A stretch of DNA of 64,000 nucleotides, taken from contig JADJUE010000010.1 of assembly GCA_016710785.1 (NCBI GenBank), positions 62,001 to 126,000 of the forward strand, read 5' to 3'. The position numbers and the translations under genes were made by a program. Of the stretch, positions 20,341 to 28,108 are shown piece by piece (positions within the stretch are counted from its first letter, which is position 1; every line of letters starts with the position of its first letter). Source of the stretch: Candidatus Epilinea brevis (lineage in GTDB: Bacteria > Chloroflexota > Anaerolineae > Epilineales > Epilineaceae). A model generated the notes under the pieces. It had not been told where the DNA came from. It ran no database searches and saw only the letters and a program-made list of their open reading frames with translations.

Positions 20341-20955
20341 CTGGGGGGGGGGGGACGGGGGGGGGGGGCGGGCCCCCCGCCCAGGCCCCACCCGCCGGGA
20401 CCCCTACGCCGGCGGCGGCGGGGAGCGCGGCCCCCCCCCGGGGGGGGAGGGGGCACGCCGCGCCCCACCAAAGCGGCGCGGCGCCGCCCCCCGGGCGGGC
20501 GCCGCCGGGACCCGGCGCCAGGCGCCCCCCGGAGCGCGCGGGGCGGGGGGGGCGGGGGGGGGGCCGCAGGCCGGGGAGCCCAAGCCCCCCGGACCCGCCC
20601 GGGCCGCCCCCCCGGGGAGGCCCGGCGCCGGGCCCCGGCCCGGGGGCCCCCCGACCGGGGGGGGGCGGGGCGGCCCGGGGCGCGGCGGGCCGCCGGGCCG
20701 CGGGGGCGCCGCGCGCCCCCGGGCAGGGGCAGGCCGGGGGGGGGGGGGGGGGGGGGGGAGGGGGGCCGGGGGCGGGGGGGAGCCGGGGGGCGGGGGGGGC
20801 GGCCCGGCCGGGGCCCCCCCCGCGGGGGCCAGGACGCGGCCCCAGCCGGGGCAGGCGGGGGGGGGGGGCGGGGGGGGGGGCGGGGGGGGGCGCGGGGCGC
20901 GGTCCGGGGGGGGCGGGGCGGGGGGAACGGGGGGGGGCGGGGGGGGGGGGGAGAG
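20341..20955. other. Aberrant near-pure G/C block, probable assembly artefact
   Basis: About 600 bases contain almost no A or T and many runs of 7 or more G. The block begins inside the Thr/Pro linker of the propeller gene and ends inside an unrelated reading frame. It fits no codon pattern. A base-calling or gap-fill artefact over a repetitive linker is the simplest reading, so the two flanks may not be contiguous in the genome. Confidence 0.7.
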
Positions 20956-20994
20956 CGGTCGGGGACGCTTGGAGCGGGGCAGGACGCACGACCG

Positions 20995-21252
20995 CGTTTC
21001 TTCTGGGACAGGCGCATCACCGTCGCTGAGTTGCGCGATGCTATCGCAGCCACCGACCACCCGGAGCACTTCGATCTGCTCGCCCATCTGCTGCGCGAAG
21101 CCAGGCCCGACGAGGTGTGGCAGTACGTCACGCCGCAGCAAGTGGCGGCCGAGTGGCCGAGCCTTGCCCCGCGCCTCGGCCGGCGGAGCGACTTCTGGGC
21201 ATGGGTGATCCAGAGCTGGAGGCAGCTTGGCTTCCTCGACCCCAGAACTTAG
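20995..21252 (+). CDS. Partial AbiEii-partner-like protein
   Basis: The frame reads FFWDRRITVAELRDAIA, then ATDHPEHFDLLAHLLREA, PDEVWQYVTPQQVAAEWP and RSDFWAWVIQSWRQLGFL. Small proteins of this layout are commonly encoded just upstream of AbiEii-type nucleotidyltransferases; that is recalled family knowledge, not a search result. The 5' end is lost in the preceding G/C block. The only usable internal start is a TTG at 21031. The following toxin-like frame begins inside it (TTG at 21227), as in a coupled two-gene unit. Confidence 0.5.
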   Translation, partial: RFFWDRRITVAELRDAIAATDHPEHFDLLAHLLREARPDEVWQYVTPQQVAAEWPSLAPRLGRRSDFWAWVIQSWRQLGFLDPRT

Positions 21253-21540
21253 TCGCCTTCAGCGCGCGCTGATCGAGGGGCTTGCCGGTGGCACCGAGTT
21301 CTACCTCACCGGCGGCGCAGCGCTGAGCGGCTTCTATCTGCCTGTTTCACAATGACCTGAGACCACCGCCAGTCCCAGGACCTCGACTTCTTCGTAGTGG
21401 ACCCGGCCGAACTCGACGCATTGGAGCGACGGCTGGAAATTCTGTGCGCCGAGCGCGGTTGGTCGATAGAGGAAGTCCGGCGATTTCCCGGATTTCGGCG
21501 CTTCATCGTGCGCGACGCCTTCGACGAATGGGTGAGGCGC
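21227..21540 (+). pseudogene. Broken AbiEii-like nucleotidyltransferase (toxin)
   Basis: From a TTG at 21227 the frame reads LSRLQRALIEGLAGGTEFYL, then TGGAALSGFYL, the start of AbiEii/AbiGii-type nucleotidyltransferases. It runs into a stop at 21354-21356. Coding sense resumes in another frame with RQSQDLDFFVVDPAELDALE and ERRLEILCAERGWSIEEVRR, which includes the catalytic-type D-L-D after S-Q. Roughly 22-25 foreign bases (about 21340-21362) separate the halves. Similarity ends near RDAFDE at about 21530, so the 3' part is also missing. It is a decayed toxin-antitoxin or phage-defence gene. Confidence 0.6.
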
Positions 21541-21652
21541 AGAATGTCGCCGCTTCCCATGTCTGCGCCCGGAAGATGCATGGGCCCGCCCTCTCTTGCT
21601 GTGGGTCGAGTCGCAAGCCAGTGCTGCGTGGCGTTGATTGTTGAGATGTTCA

Positions 21653-21718
21653 ATGATGGTCGCGAACGAGGCGCGGCGAGTCGTCCGGCGTCCAGCCGCT
21701 TCAACACGCGGCGCTAGG
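21653..21718 (-). repeat. Left copy of an approximately 66-bp inverted repeat
   Basis: Read on the minus strand, this matches the plus strand at 22322-22388 at about 80 percent by eye, including shared blocks CGCCGGACG, GCCTCGTT and GACCATCAT. It contains the stop codon of the OmdA-like gene. The outer end begins ATGATGGTCG. Confidence 0.65.
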
Positions 21719-22313
21719 TACCGGACTTCTTCGTCGGCGCCGGGTACGGGGTCTTGCCCTGGGCGAGGGCGTTGGTGAGCTGCTCGATGCGGCGGGTGCG
21801 GGTCTCCGGGCGCACCGCGGTCTGGATGCGATTCAGGAAGGCGAAGCGGTTGCGGCCGTCCAGCGCGGCGTAGACGTCGGTGAGGTCGCGCGCGGCCAGG
21901 GCGGCGGCGAGATCGTCGGGCACCACTGCGGTAGCCGGGCTGTCGTAGGCGGCGTCCCAGCGGCCGTCCGCCTTCGCCCTTTCCACCTCGGCCAGGCCGG
22001 CGGGGCGCATCCGCCCCTCGGCGGTGAGCCTCGCGATGCGCGCGCGGTTGATCTTCGACCAGACGCTCTTCGCGCGCCGCGGGGTGAACCGCTGTACGTA
22101 CCATTCGTCGTCGAGCCGCCGGGCGATGCCGTCGATCCAGCCGAAGCAGAGCGCCACGTCCACGGCCGTCGTCCAGTCGATCGACGTGACGCCGGTACCC
22201 TTTTTGGCCATCCGAATCCAGACATGCGCGGCGGTCGACGTGTTATCGACGAGCCAGGCCTCGAACGCCTTGTCGTCCTCGAAGAACACCGCGTCGGTGT
22301 GGACCATCGACAT
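21714..22313 (-). CDS. YdeI/OmdA-family (OmpD-associated) protein
   Basis: 199 aa. The N-terminal half shows the family pattern: FEAWLVDNTSTAAHVWIRMA, VDVALCFGWIDGIARRLDDE, and then the run FTPRRAKSVWSKINRARIAR. The C-terminal part has the OmdA-like FLNRIQTAVRPETRTRRIEQ and a basic end. Family members have been linked to bacteriocin or stress protection, but the biochemical function is unknown. The gene sits alone on the minus strand, bounded on both sides by an imperfect 66-bp inverted repeat, and lies between a broken toxin gene and an IS66 element. It is therefore likely acquired cargo. Confidence 0.85.
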   Translation of the reverse strand: MSMVHTDAVFFEDDKAFEAWLVDNTSTAAHVWIRMAKKGTGVTSIDWTTAVDVALCFGWIDGIARRLDDEWYVQRFTPRRAKSVWSKINRARIARLTAEGRMRPAGLAEVERAKADGRWDAAYDSPATAVVPDDLAAALAARDLTDVYAALDGRNRFAFLNRIQTAVRPETRTRRIEQLTNALAQGKTPYPAPTKKSGT

Positions 22314-22321
22314 GGCGGCAG

Positions 22322-22388
22322 CCTAGTGCTCCGTGTTTGAAGGTTCTGAACGCCGGACGCTTCGCGACGCCTCGTTCTCGACCATCAT
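22322..22388 (+). repeat. Right copy of the approximately 66-bp inverted repeat
   Basis: The plus-strand copy starts CCTAGTGC just upstream of the OmdA-like start codon and ends GACCATCAT. Together with 21653-21718 it bounds a unit of about 736 bp carrying a single gene. No obvious target duplication beyond a possible CA dinucleotide is visible. Confidence 0.65.
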
Positions 22389-22551
22389 CACACCGCCTAC
22401 GGATAGGAATTCAATCACAAGCGTCGGAGTCTACACCCCCACCGCCGCCCCGCGCAACCACCCTCGCGGACCACCACCGCCGCCAACCCGTTGTGAGCGG
22501 TGATCGGTGCCCTTCCTCGGGCTGAGTGCGGCGAGATGGCCCGGTACCACT

Positions 22552-24093
22552 GGAACGTACATGTTTACCGTCCAGCGTGCGGTTGGGTCGGACTCGGCTG
22601 GGGGGCTTGACGGGCGTGGTACCTTGGGGGCATGAAGCGGTGGGAGCTGGAGAGCGCCTACGCCCGAGAGCGCGAACGCAATGCGGAGCTGACCCGGCGC
22701 ATCGGCGAGCTGGAGGCGGAGCTTGCCGCGCTGCGGGCAGAGGTCGGCCCCCTGAAGGAGATGGTGGCCGAGCTGCAGAAGCTGGCGTACCGGCAGGCTG
22801 GGCGCTTCCGACGCGACCCAGATCGACTGGCGAAGGGCAAGAAGCCGTCCGGACGCAGGGCCGGCGAAGGCGAGTGGTCACGACCAGCTGAGCCTACCGA
22901 GGAGCAGAAGGCCAAGGCGGTGGACAAGGCCAGCGATCTGGCGGCATGCCCGGACTGCCGTGATCCGTTGACCGATTGGCAGGACCATGTCCACTACGAA
23001 TGGGACATTCCTCCGGTGGTGCCGGTGCTGACCTCCTTCAAGAGCCGGAGCGGCTACTGCGCCAGGTGCAAGCGTCGCCACCGGTCTCGCCATCTCGATC
23101 AGATCTCGGAGGCGACAGGGGCGGCGGGCGTCATCGTCGGACCCAGGGCCAAGGCGCTGGCTAGCGACATGAAGCACTACTTCGGCGTGAGCTACGGCAA
23201 GATCAGCGCCTTCCTCGAGACGGTATACGGGATGCAGTTCGGTCGCGGTGGCTTGTACCGGGCCGACATGCGGTTGGCGACCCGAGCTGGTCCGGTTTAC
23301 GGGGAACTCATCGAGCTGGTGCGCCGTCTGGCGCAAGTCCACGTGGACGAGACCGGCTGGCGGATCGGCACACTCTCGGCCTGGCTCTGGGTCTTCTGCG
23401 GATCGGACGTGACGGTCTACACCATCAAGCGCAGCCGCGGCCACCAGGTAGTTCTGGAGATCCTCGGCCAGCAGTTCCAAGGCCGGCTCACAACCGATGG
23501 GCTCTTGACCTACGAAGCCGCGGCCCTCGACGCCTGGCTGAAACAGAAGTGCATGGCCCATATCCTGCGACGGCTCAAGGAGATGTCGGCCAGCGCACAG
23601 GCGACCCATCGGGCCTTGGCCACCGGCATGTCTGCGGTCCTCCGAGAAGCGCTTGCCTTGGCTCGCACGCGGACCGGGGCCGACGATCGCAGCTACGCCG
23701 AGGCTGCGGCCGCTATCGAGGCACGGCTCGACGCGCTCCTGGTTGAGCACCTCAGCGACGCCGATGACGACGCCGCACGCATGGCCCGGCACCTGACCAA
23801 GCATCGGGCTGCGCTCCTACCCTTCCTCTACCATGACGGCATCGAGCCGACCAACAATTCCGCCGAGCAAGCCCTTCGCCCAGCGGTCATCACCCGCAAG
23901 GTCGGTGGCTGCAACCGCACTGTCGAGGGCGCTCACGCTCATGCCGTCCTCGCCAGCCTGGGGGCCACCTGCCGCAGTCGCGGCATTCCGGTGCTCGACT
24001 TCCTCGTCCAGATCCTCCGCGCCACGACTGCCCCACCCACCATCGCCGCGGCTACGTTGACCGCTGCCGACTGACGGTAAACAAGTACGATCC
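22552..24093 (+). mobile_element. IS66-family insertion sequence (single-ORF, ISBst12-like)
   Basis: The ends 22552-22572 and 24073-24093 form an inverted repeat, 19 of 21 positions matching (inner part TTTACCGTC). The element holds only the large transposase and no TnpA/TnpB helper genes, as in the ISBst12 branch of IS66. With these borders no 8-bp target duplication is visible, so the outer limits may be off by a few bases or the copy has rearranged flanks. Confidence 0.75.
22632..24074 (+). CDS. IS66-family transposase
   Basis: 480 aa. An N-terminal coiled coil (IGELEAELAALRAEVGPLKE) is followed by a zinc-binding pair (CPDCRDPL and CARCKRRH). The DDE catalytic core has D in VHVDETGWRIG, D in TTDGLLTYEAA and E in NNSAEQALRP. 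The C-terminus has VITRKVGGCNRT, typical of the family. The frame is intact, so the element may still be active. It starts about 60 nt inside the left inverted repeat and its stop lies in the right one. Confidence 0.92.
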   Translation: MKRWELESAYARERERNAELTRRIGELEAELAALRAEVGPLKEMVAELQKLAYRQAGRFRRDPDRLAKGKKPSGRRAGEGEWSRPAEPTEEQKAKAVDKASDLAACPDCRDPLTDWQDHVHYEWDIPPVVPVLTSFKSRSGYCARCKRRHRSRHLDQISEATGAAGVIVGPRAKALASDMKHYFGVSYGKISAFLETVYGMQFGRGGLYRADMRLATRAGPVYGELIELVRRLAQVHVDETGWRIGTLSAWLWVFCGSDVTVYTIKRSRGHQVVLEILGQQFQGRLTTDGLLTYEAAALDAWLKQKCMAHILRRLKEMSASAQATHRALATGMSAVLREALALARTRTGADDRSYAEAAAAIEARLDALLVEHLSDADDDAARMARHLTKHRAALLPFLYHDGIEPTNNSAEQALRPAVITRKVGGCNRTVEGAHAHAVLASLGATCRSRGIPVLDFLVQILRATTAPPTIAAATLTAAD

Positions 24094-24162
24094 GACGAAG
24101 GATGTTGTCTGTATTCAGGTCAGACCGAATGATAGCCTAGCGACAAAGAGCAGGTGGATGAT

Positions 24163-25962
24163 ATGCGTCACTTGAGGTCATTCTCTATACTGTTGGACCG
24201 TATCAGCAACACTACTCTGGGTCAGATCGTCAAATCGTACAGCTTTTCTAAGAATAGTTCCATTTCCACTGCTTCGACTGCATCACTATCAATCTCGAGA
24301 ACGCCTGGATTTCGAGCATCAATGGTGGGATCAAGCATTGCGCTCGCGACAATTGTGGTTGCACTCTTTGTGCTGAGACAAGGTCCAACGACTCCAATCG
24401 ACGCTGTGGCATCGCCTGCCGCTGTTGATCCTTGTAGCGTCACCGCGAAACGCAAGTTGTCCCGATCGGAAATTCGCCTTTGTGATAGCGTAGCAGTCAC
24501 CCTCACTTTGGACGTTACGTGTTCCGAGCCCCCCTTGGACCTCGTTCTGGTGCTGGATCATTCCGCCTCGATGGTTCGGGCCTGGTCTGATGTCATCGAT
24601 TTGGCTTCAAAGTTGATCATGGTCCAATCTAGTCGCGAGCAGCGCGACGTCCGCTTTGGTTTGGTCGATCACGCAACGGCCAATCTCATCGCTGCGCGGA
24701 TTGTACAGGAGCTGACGCCTGATACGAAGCGCGTGTTGAACGCTATCAACCGGCTCGATGACGCCGGGGGGGCGGACAACCTGCCTGACGGCATAGACGT
24801 AGCTGCCCGCATGCTTCAGCAATCGCAGAGGCAAAACGGCAATGAACGAGTCTATGCGATGATCATTCTGTCAGATGGTGGACAGAGTTTTCCGGCTGGC
24901 AGCGTCATCCGTTCCGCCGATCGTGCCAAGACTTCTGGTATCAAGCTCATCTCCGTATGTTTTGGGAAAGAGGATCGCGAATGCGAGGTGATGAAACAGG
25001 CTGCCAGCGATACTATGAGCTACTTTGCTTTTGAAGACGGGATTGCCGAAGAGATAGTGAACCGCAATTCCCAGCGCGATGCCGCGCTCCTTAGTGTCGT
25101 CGATGTCCTCGATACCAGAATCGCAATGACTGTCGGCTCATCGGTTCCACCGGCCGCGGGCACCGATCGCGAGTGGACCTGGCAATTCGACAGCAAACCG
25201 CCGCTACCGCTGACGCTGACATACCGTGTGCATCCGATCGTTCCTAACTTCACTGACAGTATAGTTTCAGGCACGGTTCGCATGCGTGACTCCCGGGGAA
25301 TCGGTTCAGAAGCAGCGCTCCCATCCGCAGTGCTCACGATCACGGACCACTGTGTCCCACCAACGCATTCACCGACACCAAGCGCCACTTCGCGGGCGAC
25401 GGTTTCGCCTGAGCCACCGACGAGCACGTCGACTTCGACGTCAACGCCGTCTCCAACACCCACCTGTGCGCCCGCGCCGCTCTATCTCCCCTTTCTTCTT
25501 CACGAAGATTGCGTACCGGGTACCCAACGCGCAGACATCGCCCTCGTCATCGACACATCGTCCAGTATGACCGAGCTGACTCCCGCAGGCCGAACCAAGC
25601 TTGCGGTGGCCGTCGATGCGGCCATGGAATTCCTGGGCCAGCTGCATTTGGACGACGGTGACCAGGCTGCCGTCGTCACCTTCAACAGCGAGGCAAGGGT
25701 CCGCTCCCAGCTTACCTCGGACCGTCCAGCCCTCGACGCCGCCCTCGCTGCCGCCACAACAGCCCATTTCACACGCATCGACCTTGGAATCACGGCAGCG
25801 CGCACCGAGTTGGAAAGCTCACGGCACCGGCCGGGCAACACGCCCGTCATGATCGTTCTCACCGACGGCCGAGCGAACCCGGTCCCTGTAAGTGTCGCGG
25901 TAGATGAAGCACGCCAGGCAAAGGATGCCGGCATCGTCATGTTTACCGTCGGGCTAGGCAAC
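24163..25962 (+). CDS. Double-VWA secreted protein, 3' end truncated at a poly-C tract
   Basis: The ATG at 24163 is preceded by AGGTGG; a GTG at 24154 and an ATG at 24322 are alternatives. A hydrophobic segment (SIALATIVVALFVL) lies about 55 residues in, giving an unusually long pre-signal region from this start. The first VWA domain has DHSAS (about D132) and LSDGGQ, the second DTSSS (about D464), TRIDLGI and LTDGRA; both metal sites are intact. They are joined by a beta-rich segment, a Ser/Thr/Pro linker and LYLPFLL. Coding sense stops at the poly-C run, about 40-60 residues before the expected end. The 5' two-thirds is clearly lower in GC than neighbouring genes. It is a paralogue of the protein at 210. 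Confidence 0.8.
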
Positions 25963-25999
25963 CCCCCCCCCCCCCCTCCCCCCCCCCCCCCCCCCCCCC
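25962..25999. other. Poly-C tract, probable assembly junction
   Basis: 38 bases are C with a single T. The tract cuts the second VWA domain before its end, and only 80 bp later the 3' end of an unrelated minus-strand gene appears. A false join or a base-calling failure is likely. Confidence 0.65.
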
Positions 26000-26079
26000 G
26001 AAGCCGGAAAATCACCTGGAACGCGCGGCCCGGCCCCTGCCCCCAGGAGGAAAGCGGACGAGTTCCCAACAATCGACGC

Positions 26080-27375
26080 TCAGGCCAGGCCCGGGACGCG
26101 CCGCATCCGCTCCAAAGCGACCATGGCCGCTCCCGCGCCCAGGGCCGCCAGGGCGAAGGTCGGCTGGAAGCCGACGGCATCGGCCAGCCACCCGCCCAGG
26201 ATGGGCGCGCCGACGATGGCCGGCGCGGTGAGGGTGCTGGACATGCCGATGTATACCGACCGGCTGCGGTCGTCCCCGAACTGGACGTTGATCGCCATGG
26301 GAAAGGTGAAGATGGCGACCACCGCCACCCCGGCCAGGGCCATCGACAGGTACAGCAGCTGGGGTGACCCGGCCAGCATCGCCGCGACAGCCCCCAGGGC
26401 GGAGGCCGCGAGACCCAGGTGCTTGGGCCCGCGGAAGCCCCAGCGGTCCGCGGCCCAGCCCATGACCGGGTTGGCCAGGGTCTGGCTGAGGGCGAAGACC
26501 GCCGTGAGCCGGGCGACCACCAGGGGCCCCGCGTCGAAGCGCTGGATGGCGTACACGGTGTAAAAGCCGGCGGCCATGTGTCCCAGCTGCGACAGGGCGC
26601 GGGTGATCAGGTACCAACGGAAGCGCCGGTCGGCCGCCAGCAGGGAGCGCGCCGACGGCAGGGCGATCGCCGTGGGATCTGCCGGCACCGAGGGTTCCGT
26701 TGGCCTCGTGGGTTCCGGCGGCCTTTCGGCGGTCGCCCCTTCACGTGTCAGGGACAGGAAGACCCAGCTGACCGCCGTGGCCAAGGACGCGAGGAGGAAG
26801 CAGAGCGCAAAACGCCGCGGCGAGGCGGAGCCCTCCAGCAAGCGGCCGGCGACCTCGGCCCCACCGGCGATGAACAGGTTGGCCGTCGCGGCCTTCAGGC
26901 CGTAGAAGACGGTGCGGCGGCGGTCGGGGACGATGCGCGCCACCATGGCCTGAAAGGGGGTGGCGGTCAGGCCGCCGCCGATGCCGATCAGCAGGACGAG
27001 GCTCAGCGCGGCGGCCACCACCATGCCGCCGTCAAAGGGACCGGACGCTCCACCGTCGAGAAAGGCCAAGGCCGCAAGGGCCAGGAAAGGCAGCCGCTCC
27101 AGGGTGGTCATGGCCATCACCATGGGCATGTAGCGCTGCAGCCGCGCCACCCGCCGCGCCGTAGCCAACTGCGGCAGATGCCAGCCCAGCTGATGGATGC
27201 TGCCGAGGGTGCCCAGCACCAGCGCGGAGTCGGTGTAGCGGTGCAGGAACAAGGGCAGAACGGAACCGAAGGAGGCCAGGCCCAGGGCCAGACCGAAGAA
27301 ACCGGCATCCACGGTGTGCACCAGGACATTGAAGCCCAGGTCCCGTTCGGGCTGGGTCCGCGCGGCGACTGCCAC
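26080..27375 (-). CDS. Major facilitator superfamily transporter
   Basis: About 431 aa. A GTG at 27375 is chosen because it lies 1 nt after the stop of the upstream gene and the longer frame would add only a low-complexity Arg/Pro leader. About 12 hydrophobic helices are visible, for example VLLIGIGGGLTATPFQAMVA, LIGIGGGL, PAIVGAPILGGWLADAVGFQ. The loop MGWAADRWGFRGPKHLG matches the conserved cytoplasmic MFS motif. The substrate cannot be told. It is probably co-transcribed with the membrane protein at 27377. Confidence 0.8.
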   Translation of the reverse strand: MAVAARTQPERDLGFNVLVHTVDAGFFGLALGLASFGSVLPLFLHRYTDSALVLGTLGSIHQLGWHLPQLATARRVARLQRYMPMVMAMTTLERLPFLALAALAFLDGGASGPFDGGMVVAAALSLVLLIGIGGGLTATPFQAMVARIVPDRRRTVFYGLKAATANLFIAGGAEVAGRLLEGSASPRRFALCFLLASLATAVSWVFLSLTREGATAERPPEPTRPTEPSVPADPTAIALPSARSLLAADRRFRWYLITRALSQLGHMAAGFYTVYAIQRFDAGPLVVARLTAVFALSQTLANPVMGWAADRWGFRGPKHLGLAASALGAVAAMLAGSPQLLYLSMALAGVAVVAIFTFPMAINVQFGDDRSRSVYIGMSSTLTAPAIVGAPILGGWLADAVGFQPTFALAALGAGAAMVALERMRRVPGLA

Positions 27376-27376
27376 C

Positions 27377-27898
27377 TCAGGCGCGAGGTCGACCGGCGGC
27401 GGCGATCTCCGCCGCACCCCAGAGGGCCAGCGCGAGCCCGGCCGCGAGTCCGCGCTCCACCATGCCGGCACCGGGCCAGAGCTGCAGAGCCACGGCGGCG
27501 GCGAGGGCGACGGCGCCGCCCAAGGCCCGCGGTCCGAACGGGCGGCGCTCCGCATCCGCTCCCGCGCTGACCAGGGCCAGCAGGCCCAGAGCCAGCAGCC
27601 ATTGCACCCAACGCAGCATCAGCAGGAAGCTGTAGGACAGGGTGCTGTACAAAGGCTGCCAGGCCATGAGTGCGCCGAAGGCCAGGCTCACGCCGCCGGC
27701 CAACCAGCGCCGGGCGGCGCCAGATCCGCCGGCAGGGGACGGCAGGGCCATCGCCAACAGGCCGTCGCTGAGCGCCGCGCCGGCGCAGAGGGGCATCAGG
27801 TGGTCGATATCGGTCCCGCCCAGGAAGGCGAGCGCCAAGCCCCAGGCGACGGCATTGAGGCCGCGAGCAGCGGAGAGGAGGACGGTTCGGTTGGGCAT
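27377..27898 (-). CDS. Unrecognised multi-pass membrane protein
   Basis: 173 aa. About five hydrophobic helices (GLNAVAWGLALAFLG, HLMPLCAGAALSDGLLAMAL, WLAGGVSLAFGALMAWQPLY, WVQWLLALGLLALVSAG, ALGGAVALAAAVALQLWPGA) cover most of it, with no catalytic motif. Its stop is 1 nt from the MFS start, so the two are coupled. It may be a DUF4345-like or accessory membrane protein, but no family is assigned. Confidence 0.6.
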   Translation of the reverse strand: MPNRTVLLSAARGLNAVAWGLALAFLGGTDIDHLMPLCAGAALSDGLLAMALPSPAGGSGAARRWLAGGVSLAFGALMAWQPLYSTLSYSFLLMLRWVQWLLALGLLALVSAGADAERRPFGPRALGGAVALAAAVALQLWPGAGMVERGLAAGLALALWGAAEIAAAGRPRA

Positions 27899-28108
27899 CG
27901 GCGGATTCTAGGGTTGTCCGCGGCCGGCGGCCAATTCGGCCAGGGCCGTAGCAAAGTCGTTCGTGACGGCGACGATCACCGACTCGTGTTGACCGAGCTG
28001 GTTTGCGCGGCAACTCGTTCATGCCGGATGCCTCCCACATGAATGACTTTGCTACCGCCCTGGCGGCGTTTGAGCTTTCCGTCGCCACCCGCTTTAATCA
28101 ACCCTGCC

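Noticed and set aside
20404..21141. Pro-rich minus-strand frames over the G/C block
   Set aside because: They simply translate runs of C as Pro and reflect the low-complexity artefact.
20341..25999. CRISPR array or phage signature in the repeat-rich interval
   Set aside because: No regularly spaced direct repeats with unique spacers and no phage structural genes are visible; the repeats are homopolymers, insertion-sequence ends and one inverted pair.
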